Positions 37,378-45,549 of a stretch of DNA of 64,000 nucleotides are shown here, piece after piece. Below the pieces are notes generated by a model. The model had not been told where the DNA came from. It did not search any database and saw only the letters and a program-made list of their open reading frames with translations. This stretch comes from Streptomyces caatingaensis (GTDB lineage Bacteria; Actinomycetota; Actinomycetes; Streptomycetales; Streptomycetaceae). The DNA is taken from contig NZ_LFXA01000013.1 of the NCBI RefSeq assembly GCF_001187435.1, positions 186,001 through 250,000 of the forward strand, in the 5' to 3' direction. Made by a program: the position numbers and the translations under genes. How positions within the stretch are numbered: the stretch's first letter is position 1; the number at the start of each line of letters is the position of its first letter.

Positions 37378-37650
37378 TAGCGCCGAACTCCCTTGCGTCG
37401 CCAAGCATTTAATGAGCAGCCGGCCTCTGCTGTGGCATGGCGGTCTGCCAGGGCGGCGAAGACCTGGCAGACGAGCCGGCCGCCCGAGGGGGTGCCGAGG
37501 TCTTCGCGGAGCCGAGGTGAAGCCGATCTCGCGGCGGCGGGGCTCGGCCACCATCTTGATCAGGCCCTGGAGGGACCGGCCGTAGCGGTCGAGGGCGGGG
37601 GCCACCACGGTGTCCGGCATCGAGGAAGGGATGGCAAGCCTGACGAGCCA
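37378..37650 (-). pseudogene. Remnant of a serine recombinase (resolvase)
   Basis: Minus-strand translation first gives SMPDTVVAPALDRYGRSLQG, then LIKMVAEPRRREIGFTS, and then, after a one-base phase change near 37520, LREDLGTPSGGRLVCQVFAALADR. This matches the middle of the N-terminal catalytic domain of Tn3-type resolvases/invertases (LDRxGRSLxxLI, GIGFxSL, GGRLVFHVFAALAEF). The catalytic Ser region and the C-terminal DNA-binding part are missing. It is a decayed fragment of a mobile element next to an AT-richer gene. Confidence 0.75.
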
Positions 37651-37673
37651 CCCTCCCCCCCCGCGTGAACGGG

Positions 37674-38123
37674 TCACTGCACGCAGAACTCGTTCCCCTC
37701 AGGATCCGCCATCGTGACGTGGTGGCTGCCGTGCTCGACCACCGTCCGCAGCACCCGCGCCCCCAGCCCCTCCAGCCGGGCGACTTCCACGTCGCGCTGC
37801 TCCGGGCCGAAGTGGAGGTCCAGGTGGAGCCGGTTCTTGCCCTCCTTGGGTTCGGGGACGGCCTGGAAGAGGATGCGGCGGCCGAGGCCGGTGCCGGTGG
37901 ACGCGTCGACGGGGTCGTCGGGGTGGCGGACGGCCGCGGCGTGGACCCAGGCCTTGCGGTCGCCGACGGCCGTCCACTGGCTGTCGTCGATGACGCCGGC
38001 GGCGAGCAGCCGGTCGATGAGGGCGCCGTGGTCCTCGACCTCGTAGCCGAGGGCGGCGGCCCAGAAGTCGGCGAGAGGCAGCGGGTCGGCGCAGTCGACG
38101 ACGACTTTCCAGTGGACGGCCAT
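37674..38123 (-). CDS. VOC-family (glyoxalase-like) protein
   Basis: A 149-residue vicinal-oxygen-chelate protein. It has two beta-alpha-beta-beta-beta modules, opening MAVHWKVVVDCADPLPLADFW, with RLHLDLHFGPEQRDVEVAR in the middle and the ending HHVTMADPEGNEFCVQ. ATG 38123 has GGAGGAA upstream. Such proteins can be lyases, dioxygenases or antibiotic-binding resistance proteins. It is divergent from a CGNR regulator, and the two share a short palindrome. Confidence 0.88.
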   Translation of the reverse strand: MAVHWKVVVDCADPLPLADFWAAALGYEVEDHGALIDRLLAAGVIDDSQWTAVGDRKAWVHAAAVRHPDDPVDASTGTGLGRRILFQAVPEPKEGKNRLHLDLHFGPEQRDVEVARLEGLGARVLRTVVEHGSHHVTMADPEGNEFCVQ

Positions 38124-38162
38124 GAGATGTTCCTCCGATTTTCCGGGACCTTGAGGCCCGAC

Positions 38163-38177
38163 ACCACTTATAGTGGT
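38163..38177. promoter_or_regulatory. Palindrome overlapping a -10 box of the CGNR gene
   Basis: ACCACT-TAT-AGTGGT is a perfect 6-base inverted repeat. TATAGT inside it (38169-38174) ends six bases before the GTG at 38181, so the CGNR mRNA is probably leaderless and the palindrome would block RNA polymerase when bound. Confidence 0.6.
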
Positions 38178-38180
38178 TAC

Positions 38181-38816
38181 GTGATCGCCATCGCAACCGG
38201 ACTCCTCCTGCACTCCTCCGACGGCACGAGCTTCCGCTTCGACCCCGGCACCCTGTGCCTGGAGCTCCTGTGCACGGGCGGCCCGGGCGAACTGGCCCAC
38301 TGGGAGCGGCTGCACGAGCCGCGGGATCTGGCCGACTGGCTGGGGCGCTCGCGGCTGGGGCTGCGGCCGGACGAAGTGACCGTCTCGGCGGCCGAGTTGG
38401 GGGAAGGCCGCGCCCTGCGGGACGCGCTGTGGCGCGCGGCCGGAGCGATCGTCCGCGGCACGCGACCGCACCCGGACGACGTCGCCGCCGTCAACGCGGC
38501 AGCGACCGCTCCCCCGCTCGTCCCCCGCATCGCCTCCGCCGGCACACGCGCCTGGGCCCTGCCGGCCACCGCCACGCAGGCGCTGTCCACCGTCGCCCGC
38601 GACGCCGTCGAGCTGTTCACCGGCCCGCACGCCGGACGGATCCGCGAATGCGCGGCGGACAACTGCAAATTGGTGTTCGTCGACACCTCGCGCCCCGGCC
38701 GGCGCCGCTGGTGCTCCATGGAGCGCTGCGGGAACCGCCACAAGGTCCGGGCCCTGCGCGCCCGGCGCACCGTACCGGAGGACGGCGTCAACTCGGCGGA
38801 TCAGCAGGGCTCGTGA
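38181..38816 (+). CDS. CGNR zinc-finger family regulator
   Basis: A 211-residue protein of the ABATE/CGNR family. The N-terminal ligand-like domain starts GLLLHSSDGTSFRFDPGTLC. The C-terminal zinc finger is CAADNCKLVFVDTSRPGRRR then WCSMERCGNRHK, with the CGNR signature. GTG 38181 has no ribosome site but follows a -10-like box by six bases, so it is probably leaderless. The 3' end overlaps the convergent siderophore synthetase by 29 bases. It is likely to control itself and the divergent VOC gene. Confidence 0.88.
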   Translation: MIAIATGLLLHSSDGTSFRFDPGTLCLELLCTGGPGELAHWERLHEPRDLADWLGRSRLGLRPDEVTVSAAELGEGRALRDALWRAAGAIVRGTRPHPDDVAAVNAAATAPPLVPRIASAGTRAWALPATATQALSTVARDAVELFTGPHAGRIRECAADNCKLVFVDTSRPGRRRWCSMERCGNRHKVRALRARRTVPEDGVNSADQQGS

Positions 38817-40344
38817 GGGCCAGGGGGTTGGGGACGGGAAGGTAGCGCGGCTCGGTCCCGTCCGCATCGATCCACCGTGAGAGGAGATTCGCCTTGGCCG
38901 GCACGGTCGGCGCGGCGAGGAGCTCCTCGGCCCCGGCGAAGCCCCGCTCCTTCGCGCACCGTTCGACCTCCCGCCGCGCGGCGGGCCACAGCGCCCCGGC
39001 GGAACGGGGGAAGCGGTGAGCGAGCACCCCCGCGATCTCGGTCAGGTTGTTGACCACGAGGCAGTACGCGAGACGTTCCCAGGCTCTCGCGCGGGGCGTT
39101 ACGGGGATCACCTTGGCGCCTTCGGTGTCACGGAAGACGGCCTGGACGGGCGTGCCGTCCCCGTCGACGGCGATCAGGGTGTTCTGGAGGTGGCATTCGA
39201 CGGCGACGCCGTGCCGGTCGTATGCCTCCAGGACGGGCGGCACGACGTGGGCCAGGTAGGCCGACCACCACGGCAGCGGATCGGTCAGGCGGTCCAGCGG
39301 GCTGCCGTCGAAGCCCTCGGGGAGCGCGGCGGCCAGGACGGCGGTGGTGCCCGGCAGCAGGTGGCCGTCCAGTCCGTCGCGGACGAGGACGGGGAAGGTC
39401 TCCTCCAGGCCGCGTACGGTACGGTGCCCGCGCTCCCGCAACCAGGCGGCGGGGCCGTCCATGGCCCGGAAGGCGGCGGCGACCAGCGGGTCGGTGCGGC
39501 GGACGGCGCTCAGCTCATGCCGCCGGATCCGCCGGACGTCGTTCGTGATCTGCACTTCAAGGCTGAACTTCAGGAAGAGATCCGGCCGTTGGGGCCCCGT
39601 CCGGACATGGACCGTGCGCACGGACGAGGTGGCGCGGGCCTCCCAGGGCGTATCCCCCAGCCGAACGAGCCGCCCGTCGGCCAAGGCGGCGCGTACGGCG
39701 GGCAGTTGCCCCGCGAGGGCAAACTGCCAGGGGTGAACGGGCAGCAGGCGATGCCCGGGCGGGGCCTGCCCCAGGGCGTCGAGGGCGCGGGTGTCGCCGT
39801 CGTCGACCACCGCGTCCTCCCGCACGCCCAGCAGGACGAGCGGGAAACGGGCGTACGCCTCGGGGGCGTAGCGCAGCCAGGACTGCGGCGGCCCGCCACC
39901 GCTGCGGGACTTGGGGGCGGGGTGGAAGGGATGGCCCATGACGAGGGCCTGTTCGGAGCGCAGCCACGGGTCACCGGGCGGCGTGCCGTGGGCGCGGGCG
40001 GCGAGCAGGGCCTCCACCGCGGCGCGGCTGGCGGCCATTTCGGCGGTGAGGGCGGCGTTGGTGCGGCCGGTGGCGGCGCGCATCTCCTGCGCGACGAGCG
40101 CGACGAGGTCGTGATGGCGCAGGGGCCGCCAGGTGCCGCCGGTGCGCAGTTCGGGGGCGGAGGGCCGGTGCCCGGTGCGGAACCGCAGCAACTGGCCGCT
40201 CCTGCGCAGGCGGTGGACGGCACGGCCGGCGACCGGCTCCTCCCCCACCGGTGCGGCGGCCTCGCGGAGCAGGCAGTTGAGGAGGGGAGCGACGGCCAGC
40301 ACGTCGGCCGCCCGGGCGGAGGCGTTCATCGACGAGGCATTCAT
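38788..40344 (-). CDS. NIS siderophore synthetase (IucA/IucC family), copy 1
   Basis: A 518-residue NRPS-independent siderophore synthetase, which joins a carboxylate such as citrate to an amine or alcohol with ATP. Family marks: GHPFHPAPKSRSG, LLPVHPWQFALAG, FLKFSLEVQITNDVRRIR and VECHLQNTLIAV. The N-terminus repeats MNASSMNASARA, from a small duplication. No ribosome site precedes ATG 40344. It is divergent from a second synthetase with only 42 bases between. No exporter, amine hydroxylase or uptake gene is present nearby, which is unusual. Confidence 0.9.
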   Translation of the reverse strand: MNASSMNASARAADVLAVAPLLNCLLREAAAPVGEEPVAGRAVHRLRRSGQLLRFRTGHRPSAPELRTGGTWRPLRHHDLVALVAQEMRAATGRTNAALTAEMAASRAAVEALLAARAHGTPPGDPWLRSEQALVMGHPFHPAPKSRSGGGPPQSWLRYAPEAYARFPLVLLGVREDAVVDDGDTRALDALGQAPPGHRLLPVHPWQFALAGQLPAVRAALADGRLVRLGDTPWEARATSSVRTVHVRTGPQRPDLFLKFSLEVQITNDVRRIRRHELSAVRRTDPLVAAAFRAMDGPAAWLRERGHRTVRGLEETFPVLVRDGLDGHLLPGTTAVLAAALPEGFDGSPLDRLTDPLPWWSAYLAHVVPPVLEAYDRHGVAVECHLQNTLIAVDGDGTPVQAVFRDTEGAKVIPVTPRARAWERLAYCLVVNNLTEIAGVLAHRFPRSAGALWPAARREVERCAKERGFAGAEELLAAPTVPAKANLLSRWIDADGTEPRYLPVPNPLALTSPADPPS

Positions 40345-40386
40345 CGAGCATCAGTATGTGTGGAGGATGTTCGAGTGCGGTAGGAC

Positions 40387-41883
40387 ATGCCCGTGCGCCA
40401 CACCATCGCCGAGCAGGATCTCGCGAAGGAACTGGACAGCGTTCGACCGGACTTGACCACGGCGTACCTCGCCGCCCTGCCCGGTGCGCGGGCGGCGGTG
40501 CTGGCCCGGCTGTGGCGCGGCCTGGTCCACGAGCCGCTGCCCTGGGTCACGTCCCGCGCGCCGTCCGCCGACGGCGTCACCCTCCGGCTGGCGGACGGAC
40601 GACGCCTGCACGGCCCTCCGTCGGACCCGTGGACGACGGGCGCGACGGTCGCCGCCCTGGAGCTGGACGACGTCGCGTACGACCACCCCGCCCGCCTCCT
40701 GACGGCCCTCGCGGTACCGGGCGGCGACCGCTTCGCCACCGAACTCGACAACAGCGTCGCGTCACTGGCCCTGTCCAGAACGGCACCCCGCCCCGATGCC
40801 CCACCGCTGACGCCGTGGGACTGGGAGCAGCGCTCGCCGGACGGCCATCCCTACCACCCCGGCTGCCGCTCCCGCCCCGGCTTCTCGGCCGCCGAGCAGC
40901 TGGCGTACGCGCCGGAGCACCGGCCGCTGGTGTCCCTGCGGCTGGCGCCGGTGAGAACCGCCACGGTGACGGGCCCGTGGCCGCCCGAACTCCACGACGG
41001 CGCAACGCCGTTGATTCCCGTACACCCCTGGCAGGCGGGCCACGTCCTGGTGGGCCGCCCGCTGCTGCCGGGCCCGGCGGCGCACCCCCTGCTGGCCCTC
41101 CGCTCCCTCGCCCTGGACGGCCGGACGCACGTGAAAACGGCCCTGAGCACCCGCCTGACCTCGGCCGTCCGCGACATCTCGCCCTACTCCGTCGACAACG
41201 CCCTGGTCACTTCCCGGGTCGCCGAACAAGTCGCGGAACGTCTGGACGGCCGCCTGCACATCGCGCGGACGCTGGCCGCGGCGGGCGCGGGCACGCCGGA
41301 TCTGGCGGCGGTGCTACGCGAGTCCCCGTACGTGTACGCCGGTGCGGACGAACAAGTCGTCCCCGTGGCGGAGCTGCCCACCCTCCTTGCCCCCCTTCCC
41401 GGCGGGGAACGCCTGTCCAGGACCATCGCCTTCGCCCGCCTGGCCCTGGAGGTGTGCTCGGAACTCCTGCGTCTGGGCGTGGCGGTGGAGGGCCACGGCC
41501 AGAACCTCCTGGCGGTGGTCGACGCGGACGGCTGGGCCCGGCGGCTGGTCTACCGCGACCTGGCCGACATCCGCGTCAGCCCGTCCCGCCTCCTGCGCCA
41601 CGGCTTCCCGCCCCCGCCCCTGACCGGCCGCCTCCTCGAGGACGACCCCACCGTCCTCCGCCGCAAGGTCTTCGGCTGCCTGCTCACCGGCGCCCTGGGC
41701 CCCCTGGCCGGGAACGCCGCGGCCCTGGGCACCCTCCTGGAGTCCGCCCTCCGCGGCCTCCCCCCGACCCCCGACCTCCACACCCTCCGCACCGAGCCCC
41801 TCCCCGCCAAGGCCCTGACCCTGATGCGCCTGTCCCCGGCGGGCGACCAGTGGACCCTGCTGTCCAACCCGTTGCGCCCTTGA
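40387..41883 (+). CDS. NIS siderophore synthetase (IucA/IucC family), copy 2
   Basis: A 498-residue relative of the divergent neighbour. It has GHPYHPGCRSRPGFS, LIPVHPWQAGHVL, HVKTALSTRLTSAVRDISPY and VEGHGQNLLAVV, so the ATP- and citrate-binding sites look complete. Two NIS enzymes together usually make a citrate- or succinate-based hydroxamate or amide siderophore in two steps. The 42-base divergent gap holds no iron box, so control must come from elsewhere or differ from the rule. A hairpin (41887-41915) follows the stop. Confidence 0.9.
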   Translation: MPVRHTIAEQDLAKELDSVRPDLTTAYLAALPGARAAVLARLWRGLVHEPLPWVTSRAPSADGVTLRLADGRRLHGPPSDPWTTGATVAALELDDVAYDHPARLLTALAVPGGDRFATELDNSVASLALSRTAPRPDAPPLTPWDWEQRSPDGHPYHPGCRSRPGFSAAEQLAYAPEHRPLVSLRLAPVRTATVTGPWPPELHDGATPLIPVHPWQAGHVLVGRPLLPGPAAHPLLALRSLALDGRTHVKTALSTRLTSAVRDISPYSVDNALVTSRVAEQVAERLDGRLHIARTLAAAGAGTPDLAAVLRESPYVYAGADEQVVPVAELPTLLAPLPGGERLSRTIAFARLALEVCSELLRLGVAVEGHGQNLLAVVDADGWARRLVYRDLADIRVSPSRLLRHGFPPPPLTGRLLEDDPTVLRRKVFGCLLTGALGPLAGNAAALGTLLESALRGLPPTPDLHTLRTEPLPAKALTLMRLSPAGDQWTLLSNPLRP

Positions 41884-41886
41884 CCG

Positions 41887-41915
41887 CCGCCGGTGCGGGC
41901 GGGGGACGCCGGCGG
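41887..41915 (+). terminator. Hairpin after the second siderophore synthetase
   Basis: CCGCCGG (41887-41893) pairs with CCGGCGG (41909-41915) across a 15-base loop, four bases after the stop. Confidence 0.5.
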
Positions 41916-42095
41916 ACGGCGCGTCCTTCCTCGTGCAGCGGTGGCCCGGCCGTGCCACGGCGCGGGTGCGGCGACGGCGCACAGCCGCGCCGGGAAGCCG
42001 GGAGCGACGTGCGCCGCCCCGGCGCGTCCGGCACGGGTGTCAGTGGCCGCCCCTACGCTTCGGGCACGACCACCGGCAACCACCGAGGAGGACCC

Positions 42096-42617
42096 GTGAC
42101 CACCGAGGACAGGACGATGAGGCGCATCGAGGAGGCCATCGCGCTGCAGCACGCCGGCGACACCGGGAGCGCCCGGCAGCGGTTCACCGAGATCTGGGAC
42201 GAGATCGCCTCCGACGGTGACCCCTTCCACCGATGCGTCCTCGCCCACTACATGGCCGATCTCCAGCAGGACCCGCGGGACGAACTCGCCTGGGACCTGC
42301 GTGCCCTGGAAGCCGCCGGGTCGGTGACCGACGAGCGCGCCGAACAGCACCACGCGTCCCTGTCGATCCGCGGCTTCTACCCGTCCCTGCACCTCAACCT
42401 CGCCGCCGACCACCACAAGCTTGGTGACACCGGGCAGGCCCGCACGCACCTCGCCAAGGCGCGGCAACACCTCGACGCCCTCAAGGATGACGGCTACGGC
42501 CACGGCATCCGTGCGGCGATAGAACGGCTCGCGAGCCGGCTCGCCGAGCCGGAGGAGGCCGCAGGCGAGGGCCGCCGAGCGGGTGGACAGGCTCCCGCGG
42601 GCGCCGGTTCCCCGTGA
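42096..42617 (+). CDS. Tetratricopeptide-like conserved protein
   Basis: A 173-residue helical protein that starts at GTG 42096 after GAGGAGGA. Helix pairs RRIEEAIALQHAGDTGSARQ and HLNLAADHHKLGDTGQARTH are TPR-like. The phrase HRCVLAHYMADLQQDPRDEL recurs in a common Streptomyces protein of unknown function. The last 20 residues are low-complexity. Confidence 0.8.
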   Translation: MTTEDRTMRRIEEAIALQHAGDTGSARQRFTEIWDEIASDGDPFHRCVLAHYMADLQQDPRDELAWDLRALEAAGSVTDERAEQHHASLSIRGFYPSLHLNLAADHHKLGDTGQARTHLAKARQHLDALKDDGYGHGIRAAIERLASRLAEPEEAAGEGRRAGGQAPAGAGSP

Positions 42618-42639
42618 CCGGGCGCGTGCCCGGCGGACC

Positions 42640-43080
42640 GAGCTCGCCTCCTGGGGGCCGGCGATCCTCGGTCACGCCCGTCCGGAGGTCGTGGCCGCGG
42701 TCCGGGACGCCGCGTCGCGGGGCTCTCGTTCGGCCTGCGCCCGCCTCGACGGGACGAGCGCCACCGTGCGCACAGCGGTGTCCGACGCCCTGTCGAAGGC
42801 CGGCGTGCCCCATACCGTCCGGTCGGCGGGCAACCTGTTCTCCGTCCTCTTCGCCCCGCAGCCGGCCCGGAACCACGACGACGTGCAGGCCCAGGAGGCC
42901 TTCCGCTTCCCGCCGTTCTTCCACGCCAGGCTCGAACGCGGCGTCGCCCTGCCGCCCAGCGTCTACGAGGCGTGGTGCGTCACGGCCGCCCACGACGACC
43001 GCGCGGTCGACCGCGTCCTCGACGCCCTCCCCCACGCCGCCCGCGCCGCGGCGGAGGCCCGTCCCGGCCGGCGGCGGTGA
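42640..43080 (+). pseudogene. hemL: hemL (glutamate-1-semialdehyde aminotransferase) remnant
   Basis: The N-terminal piece SWGPAILGHARPEVVAAVRD matches HemL (SWGPMILGHAHPEVV). Just after it the frame slips: the next phase reads RGLSFG, as in HemL. The sequence then jumps to the far C-terminal piece: GTSATVRTAVSDALSKAGVP, AGNLFSVLFAP, QEAFRFPPFFHARLERGV and AHDDRAVDRVLDALP. About 250-300 residues in between are missing, including the PLP lysine. It therefore cannot be an aminotransferase. The decay by deletion plus frameshift is seen directly; the intact hemL is presumably elsewhere in the genome. Confidence 0.82.
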
Positions 43081-43142
43081 CACGGCCGCCGGATTCCGGG
43101 GTCGGTGACGGTCAATTGCCCTGCGCGGCAGGCCCGGTGACG

Positions 43143-44144
43143 TCAGGGCAGGGTCACGACGACCCCGGCGTACGACAGGCCCGCGCCGTATCCGAGGAGC
43201 AGGGCCGTGTCGCCGCTCCCGGCCCGGCCGGAGCCGAGCACCGCCTCCATGGCCAGGGGGATGGAGGCGCCCGAGGTGTTGCCGGTGTGGACGATGTCCT
43301 TGGCGACGACCGTCTGCGGGGGGAGGCCGATGCGGGACGTCAGGGAGTCGATGATGCGGACGTTGGCCTGGTGGGGGATGAAGACGTCCAGGTCCTCCGC
43401 CGGGAGGCCGGCCGCGCGCAGGGCGGCCAGCGCCACGCCGGGCATCTGGGAGATGGCCCACCGGAAGACGCGCTGTCCTTCCTGCCGCAGCGAGGGGAAC
43501 GCGCGGCCGGGTGTGTCCCTGAGGGCCGTCCACGGTTCCGTCTGGGTGATGACGTCCGCCTGGGAGCCGTCGGCGCCCCAGACCACCGGGCCGATTCCGG
43601 GGGTGTCGGAGGGGCCCAGGACGACGGCCCCGGCGCCGTCGCCGAAGATGAAGGCGGTCGAGCGGTCGTGGAGGTCCAGCACGTCGGTCATGCGCTCCAC
43701 GCCGACCACCAGGACGTGGCCGCCGCGGCCGCGGACGGTGTCGGCGGCGAGGGCCACGCCGTGGACGAAGCCCGCGCACCCGGCCGAGACGTCGAAGGCC
43801 GCGGCGCGGGTGGCGCCGATGCGGTGGGCGATCAGCGCGGCGGCGGCCGGGGTCTGGAGGAGGTGCGTGAACGTGGCCGCGATGACGCAGTCGATCCGTG
43901 GGGGGTCGATGCCCGCCGCCGCGAGGGCCTTGCCGGCCGCCTCGGCGCCCATCGTCTCCAGGGTCTCGTCCGGCGCGGCCCAGCGGCGGGTCACGATGCC
44001 GGTCCGCTGCCGGATCCACGCGTCGGTGGAGTCGATGAACCGGCAGACCTCGTCGTTGTCCACCACGCGCCGGGGGCGGTGGGCGCCCACCCCGAGGATG
44101 CGGGCGTGGGGGGCGCCACCCGGTGGGGCGATCTCTGGTTTCAC
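43143..44144 (-). CDS. Ketoacyl-ACP synthase III (KAS III-like)
   Basis: A 333-residue thiolase-fold enzyme with the complete Cys-His-Asn set: C123 (DVSAGCAGF), H258 (FIPHQANVRI) and N289 (HTGNTSGASIP). GTG 44144 has GGAAGG upstream. FabH-type enzymes start chains by joining acyl-CoA to malonyl-ACP; cluster-bound versions can instead move acyl groups to alcohols or amines. It is the last gene of a leftward cluster operon that includes two carrier proteins, which would be its partners. A hairpin separates it from the P450 upstream. Confidence 0.9.
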   Translation of the reverse strand: MKPEIAPPGGAPHARILGVGAHRPRRVVDNDEVCRFIDSTDAWIRQRTGIVTRRWAAPDETLETMGAEAAGKALAAAGIDPPRIDCVIAATFTHLLQTPAAAALIAHRIGATRAAAFDVSAGCAGFVHGVALAADTVRGRGGHVLVVGVERMTDVLDLHDRSTAFIFGDGAGAVVLGPSDTPGIGPVVWGADGSQADVITQTEPWTALRDTPGRAFPSLRQEGQRVFRWAISQMPGVALAALRAAGLPAEDLDVFIPHQANVRIIDSLTSRIGLPPQTVVAKDIVHTGNTSGASIPLAMEAVLGSGRAGSGDTALLLGYGAGLSYAGVVVTLP

Positions 44145-44202
44145 GGGACCTTCCAGGTGATCGGGGTGCGGGACCGGGTCGGCGGGGCGCCGCGCGGGCG
44201 GG

Positions 44203-44219
44203 CCTCCCGGCCCGGGAGG
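44203..44219 (-). terminator. Hairpin inside the operon, between P450 and ketosynthase
   Basis: CCTCCC-GGCCC-GGGAGG (44203-44219) is a perfect 6-base stem in the 102-base gap. It may reduce read-through into the ketosynthase gene. Confidence 0.35.
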
Positions 44220-44246
44220 GGCCGGAACCGTGGAGGTCCGCCGGTT

Positions 44247-45536
44247 TCACGCGGGATGTGCGGCCTCTCGTCCCGCTCGGGGGCCATGGGTCACGTCCAG
44301 GCGTGTGGGGGCGCGGAACGAGACCAGTTCGAGGAAGGGCGGGCGCCGCGGGGCGAGGAGCCTCAGCTGCGGGAACCGGGTGGCCAGTGCGGCCAGCACC
44401 ACGCGGCCCTCGGCGCGGGCGAGTTCGGCGCCCGGGCAGCGGTGCCGGCCGAGGCCGAAGCCGAGGTGTCCGCGGCCGGCTCCGCGCACCGGGCAGATCC
44501 GTTCGGGTTCCTCGTGGGCCTCGGGGTCGGTGCCGGCGCTGGTGAGCAGCAGGAGGAGCTGCGCGCCCCGCGGAAGGTCCACCCCGCCCAGGGTGGTGGC
44601 GCGGCTGGTGACCCGGCGCCAGGCCGTCAGGGACGGCTCCCGGCGCAGGGTCTCCTCGATCCAGCCCTCGGCCCGGTCGGGGTCCCGCGCGAGGGCCTGC
44701 CACCGGCCGTCGCTCTCCAGGGCGCGGTAGGCCGCGGTGCGGAGGAGCTGGGAGGTGGTCACGTGGCCGGCGATCATCAGGTTGGAGCAGACGGCGACGA
44801 CGACCTCGGGGCTCACCGGGGAGCCGTCGGGCATGCGGGCACGGGCGAGGGCGCCGGGGAGGGAGTCGGCGGGGGCGTCGCGGAGCGCGGCCAGGCCGCA
44901 CAGCCAGGTGTGGAAGTCGGCGACCTGGTGGGCCAGTTCGCGCTGCCGGTCCTTGTCGGTGCGTCCCCAGAAGAGGGTGATGAACGCGTCCGTCCAGTCG
45001 GCGACCGTGGTGACGTCGGCCCGCTCCGCCCGGGGGATGCCGAGCATCTCCAGCATGACGCGCACGGGGATGGCGCGGGCCGGGCCGCGGGCGAGGTCGT
45101 AGCGCCCGGTGGTCTCCAACTCGGCGGCCATGCGGTCGAGTTCCTCCCGGGTGATCTTCTCGATCATCGGGAGGGCGTCCCGTACCCGCTGCGCGCTCAG
45201 GAGTCTGAGGACGGCTCCGCGCAGGGCCGGATGGGTCGCGTCGCTGTTGTTGAACAGGGCGGGCGGCAGGGTCTTGAACCCGGCGCGGTCCAGGATGCGC
45301 AGGGCCGGGAGGCGCAGCGGGAGGACCGCGCCGAGGGCGTTGTCGTTGCGGTAGGTGGCGGGGTCCAGCAGGACTTTGCGGATGTCCTTGTCCCGGCTGA
45401 CCAGCCACAGGCGTGTGGCCGGGTCGTAGTGCACCGGTGCGGTGCGGCGCAGGTCCGCGAGGACCGGGAACGGGTCGGCGGCGAAGTCCTGGGCGAAGAG
45501 GTCGACGGTGGGTGCGGCGGTCGTGTCGGTGGTCAT
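44247..45536 (-). CDS. Cytochrome P450 with an altered I-helix
   Basis: A 429-residue P450. The heme loop is FGLGRHRCPG with ligand C367, and ExxR is ETLR. The I-helix motif reads AGHVTT, where nearly all oxygen-activating P450s have an acid before the threonine (AGHETT/AGxDT). The missing acid may mean unusual chemistry or slow proton delivery. ATG 45536 follows GAGGGGCC. It lies 13 bases after the ligase, in the same operon as carrier proteins, so a carrier-bound or amide substrate is likely. Confidence 0.9.
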   Translation of the reverse strand: MTTDTTAAPTVDLFAQDFAADPFPVLADLRRTAPVHYDPATRLWLVSRDKDIRKVLLDPATYRNDNALGAVLPLRLPALRILDRAGFKTLPPALFNNSDATHPALRGAVLRLLSAQRVRDALPMIEKITREELDRMAAELETTGRYDLARGPARAIPVRVMLEMLGIPRAERADVTTVADWTDAFITLFWGRTDKDRQRELAHQVADFHTWLCGLAALRDAPADSLPGALARARMPDGSPVSPEVVVAVCSNLMIAGHVTTSQLLRTAAYRALESDGRWQALARDPDRAEGWIEETLRREPSLTAWRRVTSRATTLGGVDLPRGAQLLLLLTSAGTDPEAHEEPERICPVRGAGRGHLGFGLGRHRCPGAELARAEGRVVLAALATRFPQLRLLAPRRPPFLELVSFRAPTRLDVTHGPRAGREAAHPA

Positions 45537-45549
45537 CGTGGCCCCTCGG

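Noticed and set aside
40345..40386. Iron box between the siderophore synthetases
   Set aside because: The 42-base gap was read on both strands; nothing resembles TTAGGTTAGGCTAACCTAA.
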